DNA of 64,000 nt from JAIOSM01 sp023143455 (GTDB lineage Bacteria > Desulfobacterota > Desulfobacteria > Desulfobacterales > Desulfobacteraceae). Positions within the stretch are counted from its first letter, which is position 1, and every line of letters begins with the position of its first letter. The notes under the pieces were generated by a model, which was given only the letters and a program-made list of their open reading frames with translations, was not told where the DNA came from and did not search any database. The position numbers and the translations under genes are program-made. Shown here one piece after another: positions 63,520 through 64,000 of the stretch. The DNA is taken from positions 21,201 to 85,200 of the forward strand of contig DAOVTW010000006.1 in NCBI GenBank assembly GCA_030632885.1. The letters run 5' to 3'.

Positions 63520-63891
63520 ATGAAAGAAAAAAAACCAAAACTTATTGTGATGCCATTTATCCCTGAAGATGATCAGGAATACAATGGTATAGGATTAGGA
63601 ATTCATTTTTTCCATGGAAATATCGTAGCCCTTCATACAGGGCTTGAAGAATTTTGGTTTGGCTGGCGCGTTAAAAGACTTTTTCCTACAAAAGAACTTT
63701 TAAAAGCATATTGCAGTGGTGACGGACCTGCGCTTGATATCCCAAAGCTTGCCAAGGAACATGAGGTTAGATACTGGCTTACGGGGAAATACAAACAAAA
63801 TAAAGATTTAATTGTTTTGTCTTTATCACTGTTTGATGCAAAAGGGGAAACACAAACACATAAAACTGATATGGTTGACACTTGTCAATAG
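63520..63891 (+). CDS. TolB-N/FlgO-like small domain protein
   Basis: 123 residues, 5 bases after the OppF-like gene. It reads like the N-terminal domain commonly found ahead of TPR or adenylate-cyclase proteins: LIVMPFIPEDDQEYNGIGLG, then HEVRYWLTGKYKQNKDLIVLSL and a final LFDAKGE. Longer proteins continue past that point; here a stop follows 12 residues later, so it may be standalone or truncated. No signal peptide is visible. Co-transcription with the opp genes is likely; function unknown. Confidence 0.6.
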   Translation: MKEKKPKLIVMPFIPEDDQEYNGIGLGIHFFHGNIVALHTGLEEFWFGWRVKRLFPTKELLKAYCSGDGPALDIPKLAKEHEVRYWLTGKYKQNKDLIVLSLSLFDAKGETQTHKTDMVDTCQ

Positions 63892-63931
63892 AGAATATTA
63901 ATCCCTGCTTCTTTTTTTTAACCGTTAAAAT

Positions 63932-64000
63932 CTAAGAAGATCTTACTTCTTTTTTAATTTTATTGTCAGGGGCGGTATCATCAAGTAACGACGGTTGATC
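63932..64000 (-). CDS. Possible C-terminal end of a minus-strand gene (partial)
   Basis: From the right edge, one reverse-strand frame reads DQPSLLDDTAPDNKIKKEV and ends RSS at a TAG (63932-63934). It has the look of a hydrophilic protein tail, but 22 codons are too few to be sure, and it overlaps the candidate terminator. Confidence 0.25.
   Translation of the reverse strand, partial: DQPSLLDDTAPDNKIKKEVRSS
63934..63955 (+). terminator. Possible terminator after the opp operon
   Basis: AAGAAG (63934-63939) and CTTCTT (63946-63951) form a 6-bp stem with a 6-base loop followed by a T-rich stretch. The stem is weak because it is AT-rich. Confidence 0.4.

Noticed and set aside
1..64000. CRISPR array, tRNA or rRNA genes
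   Set aside because: No regularly spaced short repeats and no tRNA or rRNA-like sequence were seen while reading; a dedicated scan was not possible.

Overview
The window is AT-rich bacterial DNA with densely packed, often overlapping genes. The set of a pilMNOPQ cluster, NtrC-type two-component regulators, indolepyruvate:ferredoxin oxidoreductase (IorAB), a probable futalosine hydrolase, and Liv and Opp transporters suggests an anaerobic deltaproteobacterium (Desulfobacterota, perhaps Desulfobacteraceae). This is an inference from gene content; no rRNA or other marker is present.

Layout. 1-2617 (-): a sigma-54 response regulator (cut by the window edge) and its membrane histidine kinase. 2805-8247 (+): the type IV pilus alignment and secretin operon pilMNOPQ, followed convergently by a PilW-like TPR lipoprotein. 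8289-13299 (-): TPR protein, a LysM-like exported protein, threonine synthase and seryl-tRNA synthetase, the last three overlapping one another. 13471-15658 (+): a 5-formyl-THF cyclo-ligase-like protein, Pcm and a DedA-like membrane protein, interrupted by a channel-gene remnant. 15664-17909 is a decayed stretch with truncated genes of at least two further families around an intact-looking VapBC module. 17910-24604 (+): EamA transporter, Hsp33, phosphoesterase, a His-rich small protein, IorA, IorB, AroQ and an MqnB-like nucleosidase. 25034-30039 (+): a complete livKHMGF-type ABC transporter.

The most distinctive segment is 30043-37641. The last 62 bases of livF plus 3 bases beyond its stop recur exactly (65 bp) 7,599 bases downstream. 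Between the two copies lies a compact five-gene operon: double-SIS/HAD phosphatase, a phosphoribosyltransferase-like protein, a P-loop ATPase, an unrecognised protein and a PfkB kinase. No integrase is present. It looks like an acquired module joined to the 3' end of livF. I infer a nucleotide/sugar-phosphate-based conflict (possibly anti-phage) system that I cannot match to a named characterised system.

37826-46701 holds an FGE-fold protein lacking the active-site cysteines, a carrier-HEAT-cyclic-nucleotide-binding fusion, and a tightly overlapped minus-strand cluster: N-formylglutamate amidohydrolase-like, a small membrane protein, a PP-loop ATPase, a RimK-like ATP-grasp ligase and a cobalamin/radical-SAM-like-GNAT fusion. 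A second ATP-grasp (GshB-like) with a full Opp-type peptide ABC transporter follows at 57073-63514. Together they suggest synthesis, modification and transport of a small peptide-like compound. Between the two halves sits a type I restriction-modification locus (46915-56908) whose order is hsdM-hsdS-rloC-(AlbA/Schlafen ATPase)-hsdR. The RloC-like protein has a zinc-hook CxxC and the R/E/H residues of anticodon nucleases, so the locus couples restriction to predicted tRNA cleavage. No tRNA, rRNA or CRISPR array was seen.
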